A DNA stretch of 64,000 nt, taken from positions 101,454-165,453 of the forward strand of contig NZ_JAUSUG010000014.1 in NCBI RefSeq assembly GCF_030813435.1, read 5' to 3'. This DNA is from Evansella vedderi (GTDB lineage: Bacteria > Bacillota > Bacilli > Bacillales > Salisediminibacteriaceae). Shown here piece after piece: positions 50,677 to 59,177 of this stretch. Within the stretch, counting starts at the first letter, position 1. Each line of letters starts with the position of its first letter. A model generated the notes under the pieces. The model had not been told where the DNA came from, made no database searches, and saw only the letters and a program-made list of their open reading frames with translations. Position numbers and translations under genes: made by a program.

Positions 50677-51723
50677 ATGAAGAAAATCATTTCCTTACTC
50701 GTAGCAGCTGTAGCTTTTACGATGGTGCTAGCTGCTTGTGGAGAGAAGACTCAGGAAGACGTAATTGAAGATCTTGATAAAACATTAGATGAGTTGACAG
50801 GGTACAAGGCTGAAGCTGAAATGACCCTTCAAACTGGGGAAGAGCCACAAACGTATCAGGTAGAGGTGTGGTATAAACACCCAACATCATATCGAGTTGC
50901 ATTAAGCAATGATGAAGATGAACCAAGTCAAATTATATTAAGAAATGACGAAGGTGTTTTTGTCCTAACTCCTGCCTTAAATAAGAGTTTCCGTTTTCAA
51001 AGTGACTGGCCAGAAAATAATAGCCAAGTTTATCTCTATGAGTCTTTGATTAATGATATTTTAATGGATCCTGAACGTTCATTTTCAGCAACAGAAGAGC
51101 ATTATGTTTTCCAAACGAACACAAATTACACAAATAAAAACTTAAATCAGCAGGAAATTATGTTAAATAAAAAAGATTTAACACCTGCCTCTGTAAAAAT
51201 TATGGATGTGGATTTAAAGCCACTTGTACAATTAGAATTCACTACGTTTGAAATGAATGCAACGTTCAATGAAGGTGACTTTGACATGGACCGTAACATG
51301 ACTGCGGCACAATTGAATATGGACATTCCAACAATGGCCGAAGGGGAAGAGGGTGTTGAGGAGAAAGATGACTCCTTTACTGTATTCTATCCACTATATG
51401 AGCCACAAGGTACAGGGTATCCTAGTCAAACTGAAGTTGAAACGGAAAATGGAAAGCGTGTCATTATTTCCTATGATGGAGATCAGCCATTTACTATTAT
51501 CCAGCAAAAAAGCCGCTGGGTTGACGCAAGTACACCAGTTAGCGTATCAAATGGACAATTAGTGGATCTTGGATTTACTAAGGCTATTATGACAAAGGAT
51601 GGAGATACAACATCCATCACATGGTCTTATCAAGGAACTGACTTCTTCCTAGCATCTCAATATCTAGATGAGGCAGATATCATGGCAATAGCAAGAAGCG
51701 TATATGGAACTGAACAGAAGTAG
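50677..51723 (+). CDS. ydcC: YdcC-like sporulation lipoprotein (LolA fold)
   Basis: 348 residues: lipobox MVLAACG (Cys about 21), then a LolA-like half-barrel (about 40-210, VEVWYKHPTSYRVAL, IILRNDEGVFVLTPALNKSF) and a second domain. B. subtilis YdcC, located between acpS and alr, is a membrane-attached protein with a part in sporulation; synteny here is exact except for nnr. Acts on the outer face of the membrane. ATG 50677 with GACAGAGGGG upstream. Confidence 0.88.
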   Translation: MKKIISLLVAAVAFTMVLAACGEKTQEDVIEDLDKTLDELTGYKAEAEMTLQTGEEPQTYQVEVWYKHPTSYRVALSNDEDEPSQIILRNDEGVFVLTPALNKSFRFQSDWPENNSQVYLYESLINDILMDPERSFSATEEHYVFQTNTNYTNKNLNQQEIMLNKKDLTPASVKIMDVDLKPLVQLEFTTFEMNATFNEGDFDMDRNMTAAQLNMDIPTMAEGEEGVEEKDDSFTVFYPLYEPQGTGYPSQTEVETENGKRVIISYDGDQPFTIIQQKSRWVDASTPVSVSNGQLVDLGFTKAIMTKDGDTTSITWSYQGTDFFLASQYLDEADIMAIARSVYGTEQK

Positions 51724-51819
51724 GATGAAAGAAGCGGTAATACAATGAAAATATGACAGTTGTTACCTTCTCGCCGCTCGACTCTCAAAAACGGGTGGTG
51801 GAAGGTAACCCTGTATTTA

Positions 51820-51866
51820 TGAAAACCTGTCAACATGCTAAGAGCTTGTTGACAGGTTTTCATATT
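51820..51866 (+). terminator. Terminator after ydcC
   Basis: TGAAAACCTGTCAACA (51820-51835) pairs perfectly over 16 bp with TGTTGACAGGTTTTCA (51847-51862). A second stem (GTTACCTTC / GAAGGTAAC) lies just before, at about 51759-51809. Confidence 0.8.
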
Positions 51867-51894
51867 TGACACATGTATGATTCGGTATAATAAT
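51866..51894 (+). promoter_or_regulatory. Promoter of alr
   Basis: TTGACA (51866-51871), 17 bases, AATAAT (51889-51894). A TATAAT three bases earlier is too close for the same -35. Confidence 0.55.
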
Positions 51895-51947
51895 GATAAG
51901 AAAGATTATAAGGAATGTTTTAATTGTTTGAGGGGGGGGAGAGTTTT

Positions 51948-53096
51948 TTGTATCCGACGAAAAATTTTTATAGAGATACATGGGCTGAGATAGATTTAGA
52001 TGCAATACAGCATAATATCCGACAAATGAATACTATCCTCCCCAATGGAGTTCACATTATGGCCGCTGTAAAAGCAAATGGTTATGGCCATGGTGATGTA
52101 GAAGTGGCAAGGGCCGCTCTTGAAGCGGGGGCAACTTATTTAGGTGTAGCTATATTAGATGAAGCTCTAGCCCTTAGGGAGGCTGGAATTAATGCGCCCA
52201 TTTTAGTGCTAGGTTATGTTGCGCCAGAAAATGTGAGACTAGCCTCAGAAAAAAATATTATGCTTACTGTTTTTCAAAGGGAATGGGTAGAAAAAGCAGT
52301 CACTTTCTTGGGACATGAAACCGTTCCTCTCAAATGTCACATAAAAATTGATACTGGAATGGGACGATTAGGTATAAGAACGAAGGAGGAAGGAAATCCT
52401 TTAATCGATATATTGAAAAAACATCCTATATTCCAAGTAGAAGGTATTTTTACGCATTATGCTACAGCGGATGAAATTGATACCACTTATTTAAAGAAGC
52501 AGCAAAATACTTTTGAAACAATGATCCGTTGGTTTGAGCAGGAATGGGGACAGGAAATACCTTTGAAACATTGTGGAAACAGTGCTACAGCTTTACGTTT
52601 TTCCGATGAATGCTTTAATATGGTACGGTTTGGCATTTCGATGTATGGCTTATCACCATCAGAAGAAATAAAACATCTCATTCCTTTTCCCCTTAAAGAA
52701 GCCTTTTCCCTTCACAGTCGTATTACACATGTTAAAAAAATGACTGCAGGAAGTGGTGTCAGTTACGGGGCGACCTACAAGACAACTGGAGGTGAATGGA
52801 TTGGAACCGTTCCAATTGGCTATGCTGATGGATGGATACGGGCAAACGGAGGCGGAGATGTCATCGTTAATGGAGAACGTGTCCCAATTGTGGGAAGAAT
52901 TTGTATGGACCAAATGATGATTTCATTGTCAAATCCGGTAGAAATTGGTACAAAGGTAACGTTGATTGGAAGACAAGGAAAAGAACTTATACCTGTGGAT
53001 GAAATTGCTAAGCGATTAAATACAATTAATTATGAAGTTCCATGTATAATAGGGTATCGTGTCCCGCGAATATATTTAAAACATAATAAACACTAG
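51948..53096 (+). CDS. alr: Alanine racemase
   Basis: PLP enzyme making D-alanine for peptidoglycan. The PLP Lys is in MAAVKANGYGHG and the second catalytic base Tyr in SGVSYGATYK; DTGMGRLG and GRICMDQMM are also typical. The start is TTG 51948 (protein begins MYPTKNFYRDTWAEIDLDAI), behind GGGGGGGAG; the frame is open from 51924. 382 residues. It has its own promoter after a strong terminator and is followed by the ndoAI-ndoA toxin-antitoxin genes, as in B. subtilis. Confidence 0.96.
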   Translation: MYPTKNFYRDTWAEIDLDAIQHNIRQMNTILPNGVHIMAAVKANGYGHGDVEVARAALEAGATYLGVAILDEALALREAGINAPILVLGYVAPENVRLASEKNIMLTVFQREWVEKAVTFLGHETVPLKCHIKIDTGMGRLGIRTKEEGNPLIDILKKHPIFQVEGIFTHYATADEIDTTYLKKQQNTFETMIRWFEQEWGQEIPLKHCGNSATALRFSDECFNMVRFGISMYGLSPSEEIKHLIPFPLKEAFSLHSRITHVKKMTAGSGVSYGATYKTTGGEWIGTVPIGYADGWIRANGGGDVIVNGERVPIVGRICMDQMMISLSNPVEIGTKVTLIGRQGKELIPVDEIAKRLNTINYEVPCIIGYRVPRIYLKHNKH

Positions 53097-53168
53097 AAAC
53101 TAAATATTTTTAAAAGGAATTTGAAGTTTTTTGACGAATAATATTCATGGCTCATTTTAAATGTTGCT

Positions 53169-53197
53169 TTGCAATACACTGTTTCAAGTGATATGAT
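53169..53197 (+). promoter_or_regulatory. Promoter of ndoAI-ndoA
   Basis: TTGCAA (53169-53174), 17 bases, TATGAT (53192-53197): a good sigma-A promoter directly upstream of the antitoxin gene. Confidence 0.75.
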
Positions 53198-53244
53198 AGT
53201 ATAGGATAAAAAAAATGGTCGATGCTGCGCTGGAGGTGTTTTTT

Positions 53245-53523
53245 GTGTCTGAAGAGAGCACAAAAAAAATAATGGTGAGCTTACCGCAAGATTTAGTAAA
53301 TGAACTAGACGGCTTGCTAGAACGACAAAATGTAAATCGTAGTGAAATTATCCATCAAGCTACAAGAATGTATTTAAAAGAGCATAAGAAACAACTAATA
53401 CGTGAAACGATGCAACAAGGTTACATGGAGATGGCAAAGATCAATCTTAATATTGCAACGGAAGCCTTTCTTGCTGAGGAGGAAGCCGAGCACACGTTGG
53501 ATCGCTTAGTTAGTGGGGTGTAA
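53245..53523 (+). CDS. ndoAI: Antitoxin EndoAI (MazE-like)
   Basis: 92-residue ribbon-helix-helix antitoxin, opening [20 protein letters not shown]. It binds its operator as a dimer and blocks the EndoA RNase with its C-terminal tail. GTG 53245 is the start, since GGAGGTG lies six bases before; the frame is open from 53215. The toxin gene starts four bases after the stop, so the pair is co-translated. Location between alr and rsbR matches B. subtilis. Confidence 0.93.
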   Translation: MSEESTKKIMVSLPQDLVNELDGLLERQNVNRSEIIHQATRMYLKEHKKQLIRETMQQGYMEMAKINLNIATEAFLAEEEAEHTLDRLVSGV

Positions 53524-53527
53524 AGGA

Positions 53528-53878
53528 TTGATAGTAAAACGTGGTGATGTATACTTTGCAGACCTTTCACCCGTTGTTGGATCAGAGCAAGGTGGGATCC
53601 GGCCAGTATTAATTATACAAAATGATATTGGTAATCGCTTTAGTCCAACGGTTATTGTTGCTGCTATCACAGCCCAGATTCAAAAAGCGAAGCTGCCGAC
53701 TCACGTTGAGATTAACGCGAAACGATATGGGTTTGACCGGGATTCGGTCATATTATTAGAACAGGTTCGCACAATTGATAAGCAACGTTTAACAGACAAA
53801 ATAACACATTTGGACGATGATATGATGGCAAAAGTGAATGATGCCTTGAAAATTAGTTTAGGCTTGATTGACTTTTGA
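53528..53878 (+). CDS. ndoA: Toxin EndoA (MazF-type mRNA endoribonuclease)
   Basis: 116-residue MazF-family sequence-specific RNase. The start [20 protein letters not shown] and [20 protein letters not shown] are nearly the same as in B. subtilis EndoA, which cuts at U^ACAU, so the same specificity is likely. TTG 53528 follows the antitoxin stop by four bases. The high conservation suggests the chromosomal housekeeping copy and not a mobile module. Confidence 0.96.
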   Translation: MIVKRGDVYFADLSPVVGSEQGGIRPVLIIQNDIGNRFSPTVIVAAITAQIQKAKLPTHVEINAKRYGFDRDSVILLEQVRTIDKQRLTDKITHLDDDMMAKVNDALKISLGLIDF

Positions 53879-53929
53879 CATTGTCCTAAAGCCAGCGGGT
53901 TCTAACGCAAGTGGATTCCGTTGGATGAT

Positions 53930-53963
53930 AAAAAGCTACTGAAAAATTCAGTAGCTTTTTTTA
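53930..53963 (+). terminator. Terminator of ndoAI-ndoA
   Basis: AAAAAGCTACTGAA / TTCAGTAGCTTTTT, loop of three, then a T-run. The following 170 bases before rsbR hold a weak promoter candidate (TTGCAA at 54066) and nothing else I can support. Confidence 0.93.
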
Positions 53964-54134
53964 TGTATAAAGATTAAAAAACTGTCTGTAAAATCCCCTT
54001 TAGGAGTATTATACATATAGCGCTTCTGCTTTCTTTAATAGGTGCATAAAATAACAGTGGATTCGTTGCAAACAAATTTAATCAATGAAATAATAAGATT
54101 ATACATTCCTAGTGAAAAGTGAGGGAAAGCTTGG

Positions 54135-54956
54135 ATGAATGCAAACATAAGCCATATTATATTCAAACATAAGGAATCTATTATTGATCAATGGTTAGAG
54201 GAAATACCAAAGTTTCGAACAGAGGACTCTTTACAGAACATAACAGATGCTATGTATGAAAATACAAACCGGGAGTTTGTAGACAAGCTGCTTTCCACAG
54301 TAAAAAATCAAACAAATGACCATGCAGACTTAGTGCCGTTTACAGAAAGATTAATACAGTTAGGGTGGCCCTTAAATTATATTACTCGCGGATTACAAGA
54401 GTTTAGGAAAATTACAGTTGCCACTCTATCAAAAAGTGAAACGGATTACAATGATAGTATTGAGTTATTACAAGAAATTGAGAATTGGATCGATGAAATA
54501 GTAAATCTTCTCGTAAATGAATACTCAGGCTCTTGGGAAAATACTGTTTTCCTCCAAAAAATGGCCTTAAAGGAATTATCCGCACCTCTTATTCCGGTGG
54601 TGGATAAGATTAGTGTGATGCCTCTTATCGGAACGATAGACACGGAAAGGGCAAAACACATTATGGAAAATCTCCTTACGGGTGTTATTGAGCATCGAGC
54701 TGAAGTCGTTTTAATTGATATTACCGGTGTCCCAGTGGTGGATACAATGGTAGCCCATCATATTATTCAAGCTTCTGAGGCTGTTAGATTAGTAGGGGCA
54801 AAGTGTATCCTTGTTGGAATTCGCCCTGAAATAGCGCAAACAATTGTTAATCTTGGTATCAATTTAAATAAGTTTCCAACAAAGAGTACATTGAAAAAAG
54901 GAATTGAAACAGCATTAGAAATGACAAAAAGGCAAATTGTTGAGATGGAAGGCTGA
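54135..54956 (+). CDS. rsbR: Stressosome protein RsbRA
   Basis: 273 residues: an N-terminal non-heme globin-like sensor (about 1-140) and a C-terminal STAS domain (about 150-265). The conserved Thr pair phosphorylated by RsbT is present ([15 protein letters not shown] and the preceding [12 protein letters not shown]). It assembles with RsbS into the cytosolic stressosome that feeds environmental stress into SigB. First gene of the rsb operon, 14 bases before rsbS. ATG 54135 with GTGAGGGAAAGC upstream. Confidence 0.95.
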   Translation: MNANISHIIFKHKESIIDQWLEEIPKFRTEDSLQNITDAMYENTNREFVDKLLSTVKNQTNDHADLVPFTERLIQLGWPLNYITRGLQEFRKITVATLSKSETDYNDSIELLQEIENWIDEIVNLLVNEYSGSWENTVFLQKMALKELSAPLIPVVDKISVMPLIGTIDTERAKHIMENLLTGVIEHRAEVVLIDITGVPVVDTMVAHHIIQASEAVRLVGAKCILVGIRPEIAQTIVNLGINLNKFPTKSTLKKGIETALEMTKRQIVEMEG

Positions 54957-54970
54957 AGGAGGTAGTAAGC

Positions 54971-55327
54971 TTGCGTATCCCAATATTGAAGTTGCGTGAT
55001 TATTTATTAATATCTGTACAAGTGGAACTAGATGATAAAACAGCTCTCCAGTTTCAGGAGGATGTATTAAGCAAAATTCATGAGGAAGGCTCACGTGGGG
55101 TCGTTATAGACCTTACTTCCGTAGAGATGATCGATTCCTTTATTGCCAAAGTACTGGGAGATGTAGTAGATATGTCTAATTTAATGGGTGCAAAGGTGGT
55201 ATTAACCGGGATCCAACCGCCCGTTGCTATCACATTAATTGATATGGGAATTATGCTAGAAGATGTCCCTACTGCATTGGACCTAGAGCAGGGGTTAGAT
55301 AGACTCCAGCTTGAATTGGAGGGTTGA
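54971..55327 (+). CDS. rsbS: Stressosome scaffold RsbS
   Basis: 118-residue single STAS domain, [20 protein letters not shown], with the RsbT target Ser in [15 protein letters not shown]. Unphosphorylated RsbS captures RsbT in the stressosome. TTG start 54971 with GGAGG ten bases upstream. Followed immediately by rsbT, whose start lies four bases beyond the stop. Confidence 0.96.
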   Translation: MRIPILKLRDYLLISVQVELDDKTALQFQEDVLSKIHEEGSRGVVIDLTSVEMIDSFIAKVLGDVVDMSNLMGAKVVLTGIQPPVAITLIDMGIMLEDVPTALDLEQGLDRLQLELEG

Positions 55328-55331
55328 TCTC

Positions 55332-55733
55332 ATGCAAGTGCAAACCCATGTGGATATAAATAGTGAATGGGGAATCGTTGCAGCACGTCAAGCGGGAAGA
55401 AAGCTTGCCCGTGAAATTGGTTTTGGCTCAGTGGACCAAGCTAGAATCACTACGGCTATTTCGGAGCTTGCGAGAAATATTTATCTATATGCGAACAAAG
55501 GTCAAATCTATATTGAGGAAGTATCGAATGCAAATAAAAGGGGTGTTAAAATTACGGCTATTGATCAAGGCCCTGGAATAAAGGATGTTCGAAAGGTGAT
55601 GGAGGATGGTTTTACTACTTCAGGAGGATTAGGGGCAGGCCTTCCTGGTGTCAGACGTTTAATGGATGATTTTACAATTGATTCAGAGGTTAACAATGGT
55701 ACAACAATTTCAGCGATAAAGTGGTTGCGCTAG
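55332..55733 (+). CDS. rsbT: Serine/threonine kinase RsbT
   Basis: 133-residue GHKL-type kinase, with N-box ISELARNIYLYA, G1 DQGPGI and G2 GGLGAGLPGVRRL. It phosphorylates RsbR and RsbS and, once released, activates RsbU. ATG 55332 is chosen (TGGAGGGTTGATCTC before it); the frame is open further up but overlaps rsbS. rsbU starts four bases after the stop. Confidence 0.95.
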   Translation: MQVQTHVDINSEWGIVAARQAGRKLAREIGFGSVDQARITTAISELARNIYLYANKGQIYIEEVSNANKRGVKITAIDQGPGIKDVRKVMEDGFTTSGGLGAGLPGVRRLMDDFTIDSEVNNGTTISAIKWLR

Positions 55734-55736
55734 GGG

Positions 55737-56759
55737 GTGCCTATTATAGAGAAGTACGAAATTTCTATGTATCAATTATATAAAGAAATGCTGACGAATT
55801 ACTTAAGAAATAAAAGTGAGCACACCTTATACTCTGCGCAACAGTTTAGTAAAGAAATGATGGTGAAGGATTTATCACCGGAAGAAATGGTCAGTCTTCA
55901 TATATCCGTTTTTAAGGAAATAGTAGAGGATCTTCCGGAAGAGGTAATAGATTCCTTTGATCTCTTATTAGAGGTAATGATTGGTTATGGTTTAGCTCAT
56001 CGGGAGCATTTAAGTTTACGAGATCGCCAACGCCAACTGGAGTCAGAATTAAATGTAGCTGCTAGAATGCAGCAATCGTTATTGCCGAGCAAAGAATTAA
56101 AAGTAGATGAAGTTGATTTTGGTGTAACTAGTGTTCCAGCAGGAAAGATGAGCGGAGACTACTATCATTATATTGTAGATGAGCAAGGTCATATTGGTGT
56201 AGCTGTTGCAGATGTAATTGGAAAAGGGATTCCTGCTGCCATGTGTATGTCCATGATTAAATACGCCATGGATAGTATTCCGGAGCAACGATTGCAGCCT
56301 GCAGCTTTATTAGAAAACTTAAATCGGGTTGTAGAACGGAATATTGATAGTGATATGTTTATTACGATGGTGTATGGTTCCTATGACCCAAAATCACATC
56401 GTTTTTATTTTGCCAGTGCGGGACATGAACCGGGATTTTTTTATGAAGCGGCAACCAATACCTTTCATGATTTGAAGACTAAGGGGATAGTACTTGGGGT
56501 TTCTCCAAAAGTTCAGTATCACGAATCTTCTTTAAAGCTGGAGCCGGGGGATTTTGTAGTACTCCTGTCAGATGGTGTAACGGAAACAAGGGTTAATGGA
56601 GAGTTTATAGAGCGGAAAGATGTTTCTCAATTAATAGGGAAATATAAGCATCTTCCGGCGCAGTTGATGGCTGAGCAAGTATTTCGAGAGCTAGAAAGAA
56701 TGCAGGACTTTCAATTAAAGGACGATTTTACTCTTCTTATTTTACGTCGAAATGTTTAA
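55737..56759 (+). CDS. rsbU: PP2C phosphatase RsbU
   Basis: 340 residues. An N-terminal RsbT-binding four-helix domain (about 1-90) and a PP2C/SpoIIE phosphatase domain with KMSGDYYHYI, VADVIGKGIPAAMCMSM, FASAGHEPG and LLSDGVTETR. It dephosphorylates RsbV-P when bound by RsbT. The start is taken as GTG 55737, which gives the right alignment with B. subtilis RsbU; the ribosome site is only GGGG, so translation may depend on rsbT. The stop codon overlaps a SigB promoter. Confidence 0.93.
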   Translation: MPIIEKYEISMYQLYKEMLTNYLRNKSEHTLYSAQQFSKEMMVKDLSPEEMVSLHISVFKEIVEDLPEEVIDSFDLLLEVMIGYGLAHREHLSLRDRQRQLESELNVAARMQQSLLPSKELKVDEVDFGVTSVPAGKMSGDYYHYIVDEQGHIGVAVADVIGKGIPAAMCMSMIKYAMDSIPEQRLQPAALLENLNRVVERNIDSDMFITMVYGSYDPKSHRFYFASAGHEPGFFYEAATNTFHDLKTKGIVLGVSPKVQYHESSLKLEPGDFVVLLSDGVTETRVNGEFIERKDVSQLIGKYKHLPAQLMAEQVFRELERMQDFQLKDDFTLLILRRNV

Positions 56760-56779
56760 CTTTTTCATAAGCAGGGTAA
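56754..56779 (+). promoter_or_regulatory. Internal SigB promoter before rsbV
   Basis: GTTTAA (56754-56759), 14 bases, GGGTAA (56774-56779). This is the sigma-B consensus and lies where B. subtilis has its autoregulatory promoter, so rsbV-rsbW-sigB-rsbX should be amplified under stress. Confidence 0.9.
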
Positions 56780-56812
56780 TTAAACAGATATGGATTGTCC
56801 AGGGGGGATAAG

Positions 56813-57142
56813 ATGAATTTACAAGTGGATGTACGTGAGGAAGAGCAGGAGAAACATGTCTTGTTAAACGGGGAAGTAGATGTTTATACAGCTTCTTTGT
56901 TAAAGGAAAAATTAATCCCGTTAGCGGAAAAGCCGAATGCTGCCATTATTGTTAATTTATCTAATGTCAATTATATTGATAGTACTGGTGTAGGGATTTT
57001 TATTGGCGCGTTGAAAGCGTCTGATAAATCTAATAGCAGTTTAAAGTTGATCGGTGCCAATGCTCGAGTGAAACGATTATTTGAAATTACTGGTTTGGAT
57101 GAAGTGATGGATATAGATTCAGACCAGAGGGAGGAAGTTTAA
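56813..57142 (+). CDS. rsbV: Anti-anti-sigma factor RsbV
   Basis: 109-residue STAS protein with the phosphorylatable Ser in VNYIDSTGVGIFIGAL. In the dephosphorylated form it binds RsbW and frees SigB. ATG 56813 has GGGGGGATAAG upstream. rsbW begins two bases after its stop. Confidence 0.96.
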   Translation: MNLQVDVREEEQEKHVLLNGEVDVYTASLLKEKLIPLAEKPNAAIIVNLSNVNYIDSTGVGIFIGALKASDKSNSSLKLIGANARVKRLFEITGLDEVMDIDSDQREEV

Positions 57143-57144
57143 GT

Positions 57145-57636
57145 ATGGCCCAAATTTCTGATCTAATTGAACTAAAAATGCCGGCTAAGCCAGAATATGT
57201 CGGCGTTGTGAGACTGACCGTTTCAGGAATAGCCAATAGATTAGGTTATAGTTATGACGATATTGAAGATATCAAAATTGCCGTAGCAGAAGCGTGTACA
57301 AATGTTGTTAATCATGCGTATGATGATAAGGAAGAAGAGCAAGTCATGCTGTTGAAATGCGGTGTTTTTGCTGATCGATTAGAACTAATTGTCGCAGACC
57401 GTGGTGGACCCATTGATGTGGACTCTTTTAAAAATGGAAAAGGACCTATTGCTGCCAATCAACCGATAGAAGAATTGAAGGAAGGAGGTCTTGGTCTATT
57501 TTTAATTGAAACATTAATGGATAAAGTGGAGATTAGTGGAGATTCAGGGGTCGTCATTGCAATGACTAAGTTCCTTCAAAGAGGTGAGGTGGAACAAAAT
57601 GGCAACGGAATCTCAAAGGAAGCTCCCAATCAGTAA
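57145..57636 (+). CDS. rsbW: Anti-sigma-B factor and kinase RsbW
   Basis: 163-residue GHKL kinase that holds SigB inactive and phosphorylates RsbV. N-box IAVAEACTNVVNHAYDD, G1 VADRGGPID and G2 EGGLGLFLIETLMD are complete. ATG 57145 behind GGGAGGAAG. The last 38 bases overlap the beginning of sigB, the usual tight anti-sigma/sigma arrangement. Confidence 0.96.
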   Translation: MAQISDLIELKMPAKPEYVGVVRLTVSGIANRLGYSYDDIEDIKIAVAEACTNVVNHAYDDKEEEQVMLLKCGVFADRLELIVADRGGPIDVDSFKNGKGPIAANQPIEELKEGGLGLFLIETLMDKVEISGDSGVVIAMTKFLQRGEVEQNGNGISKEAPNQ

Positions 57637-58387
57637 AGAGGATATAATGGAGTTGATTGAGGAGTTTCAAAAAACAGGGGATGAGGAAATCCAAACCAAG
57701 CTTGTATTAGAATTTGAAAGTCTTGTTCACGCCCTTGCGCGGAAATTTTCCAGAGGGCAACGGTATGACGAAGATTTAATTCAAGTTGGAATGATAGGGC
57801 TCTTAGCGGCCTTTCGCCGGTTTGATCCATCCTATGGAAGGAGCTTTGAATCATTCGCCGTTCCAACGATAGTTGGTGAGATTAAACGTTTTATTCGGGA
57901 TAAAACATGGAGTGTACACGTTCCGAGGAGGATCAAGGAGCTTGGACCCAAAATTAAAAATGCAGTAGAAATTCTAACAACGGAGCTTCAACGTTCTCCG
58001 CGTGTAGAAGAAATAGCAGCACATATTGGTGTTTCGGAGGAAGAAGTATTAGAAACAATGGAAATGGGTAAAAGCTACCAGGCCCTTTCTGTGGATAGGT
58101 CCATTGAGGCGGATGATGAGGGAAGTGCTGTTACTCTCCTAGACCTGGTTGGTGCTGATGATGACGGCTACGAGAAGACGGATCAACATTTATTGTTAGA
58201 AAAAGCTTTTTCTGTACTGACTGAAAGGGAAAAGGAAATTTTGGTCCTAACCTATTTCGAAAATATGAGCCAAAAGGATACAGGTGAAAAGTTAGGTATT
58301 TCCCAAATGCATGTTTCCCGTCTACAACGTCGAGCCCTTCAGAAGTTAAGAGAATCTATTCGAGTAGAACCGACGGAGTGTCTGTAA
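57599..58387 (+). CDS. sigB: General stress sigma factor SigB
   Basis: 262 residues of the SigB/SigF/SigG group: region 2 (DLIQVGMIGLLAAFRRFDPS, then FESFAVPTIVGEIKRFIRD), region 3 and region 4 (LTEREKEILVLTYFENMSQK, ISQMHVSRLQRRAL). ATG 57599 lies inside rsbW with GAGGTGGAAC upstream. The stop shares one base with the rsbX start. It directs the general stress regulon; a SigB-like promoter is also read before the BCCT transporter gene in this window. Confidence 0.96.
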   Translation: MATESQRKLPISKEDIMELIEEFQKTGDEEIQTKLVLEFESLVHALARKFSRGQRYDEDLIQVGMIGLLAAFRRFDPSYGRSFESFAVPTIVGEIKRFIRDKTWSVHVPRRIKELGPKIKNAVEILTTELQRSPRVEEIAAHIGVSEEEVLETMEMGKSYQALSVDRSIEADDEGSAVTLLDLVGADDDGYEKTDQHLLLEKAFSVLTEREKEILVLTYFENMSQKDTGEKLGISQMHVSRLQRRALQKLRESIRVEPTECL

Positions 58388-58992
58388 TGATCCATCATGA
58401 ACAGTTAAATGGAATAGATATTAGTACGTTCAAAGCTGCTAAAAAAGGTAATTGGTGTTCGGGAGATTCACTCCTTATTGAAAAGACGGAGGACTATGTC
58501 GTCTGTGCTGTCGCAGATGGATTAGGGAGTGGTGAAGAAGCTGCTGAAGCCTCAGAAGCTGCAATTGAAACCATTAAGGAAAATCACCATTTAGATGTGG
58601 AGTCTTTAATGGCAAAATGCAATAATGTTCTTTTCAATAAACGCGGCGCTGTACTGGCCATTTTGAAAATAGACATAAATGACTGCCAAATTACTTATAG
58701 TAATGTAGGTAACATTGGTTGTATTTTTTATGATCCTTCGGGAAAACTTACTAGGCCAATCCCTTCTAGGGGCTATTTATCTGGGAAAAAGCAGGATTTT
58801 CGTATCCAAAAAATATACCTAGAACAAGAGATGTCTTTTATTTTATATACCGATGGATTAATCTTTAATCCCGTCTACCATTCCTATTTTACAAAAATGA
58901 ATTCAACGAAAACTACAATTCAACATTTAGTAGATTTAAACATGGATTTTAAGGACGATACCACAATAGTTGTAGGGAAAATAAATTTATGA
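58387..58992 (+). CDS. rsbX: PP2C phosphatase RsbX
   Basis: 201-residue phosphatase resetting the stressosome by dephosphorylating RsbR and RsbS. CAVADGLGSGEEAAEASEA and FILYTDGL are the PP2C metal motifs. ATG 58387 overlaps the sigB stop (TAATG), with CGGAGTG upstream. Last gene of the operon, followed by a perfect 16-bp hairpin. Confidence 0.93.
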   Translation: MIHHEQLNGIDISTFKAAKKGNWCSGDSLLIEKTEDYVVCAVADGLGSGEEAAEASEAAIETIKENHHLDVESLMAKCNNVLFNKRGAVLAILKIDINDCQITYSNVGNIGCIFYDPSGKLTRPIPSRGYLSGKKQDFRIQKIYLEQEMSFILYTDGLIFNPVYHSYFTKMNSTKTTIQHLVDLNMDFKDDTTIVVGKINL

Positions 58993-58996
58993 ATAA

Positions 58997-59031
58997 GAGG
59001 GTGAGTCAAAAGATTCTTTTGACTCACCCTC
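58997..59031 (+). terminator. Terminator of the sigB operon
   Basis: GAGGGTGAGTCAAAAG pairs perfectly with CTTTTGACTCACCCTC, loop of three; only a weak T-tract follows. Confidence 0.8.
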
Positions 59032-59177
59032 AAAATATTTATGTAGCTGACGTATTTTTTTCATGTTGTTTAACTTCAAGGTCCTTTGGAGTATAATCAA
59101 TGGAGTACAAATAAAGGATACAAGTTTTATTAATCCCAAAATGTAAGAATGAATAGATGATTTGGAGGTTAGGAAAT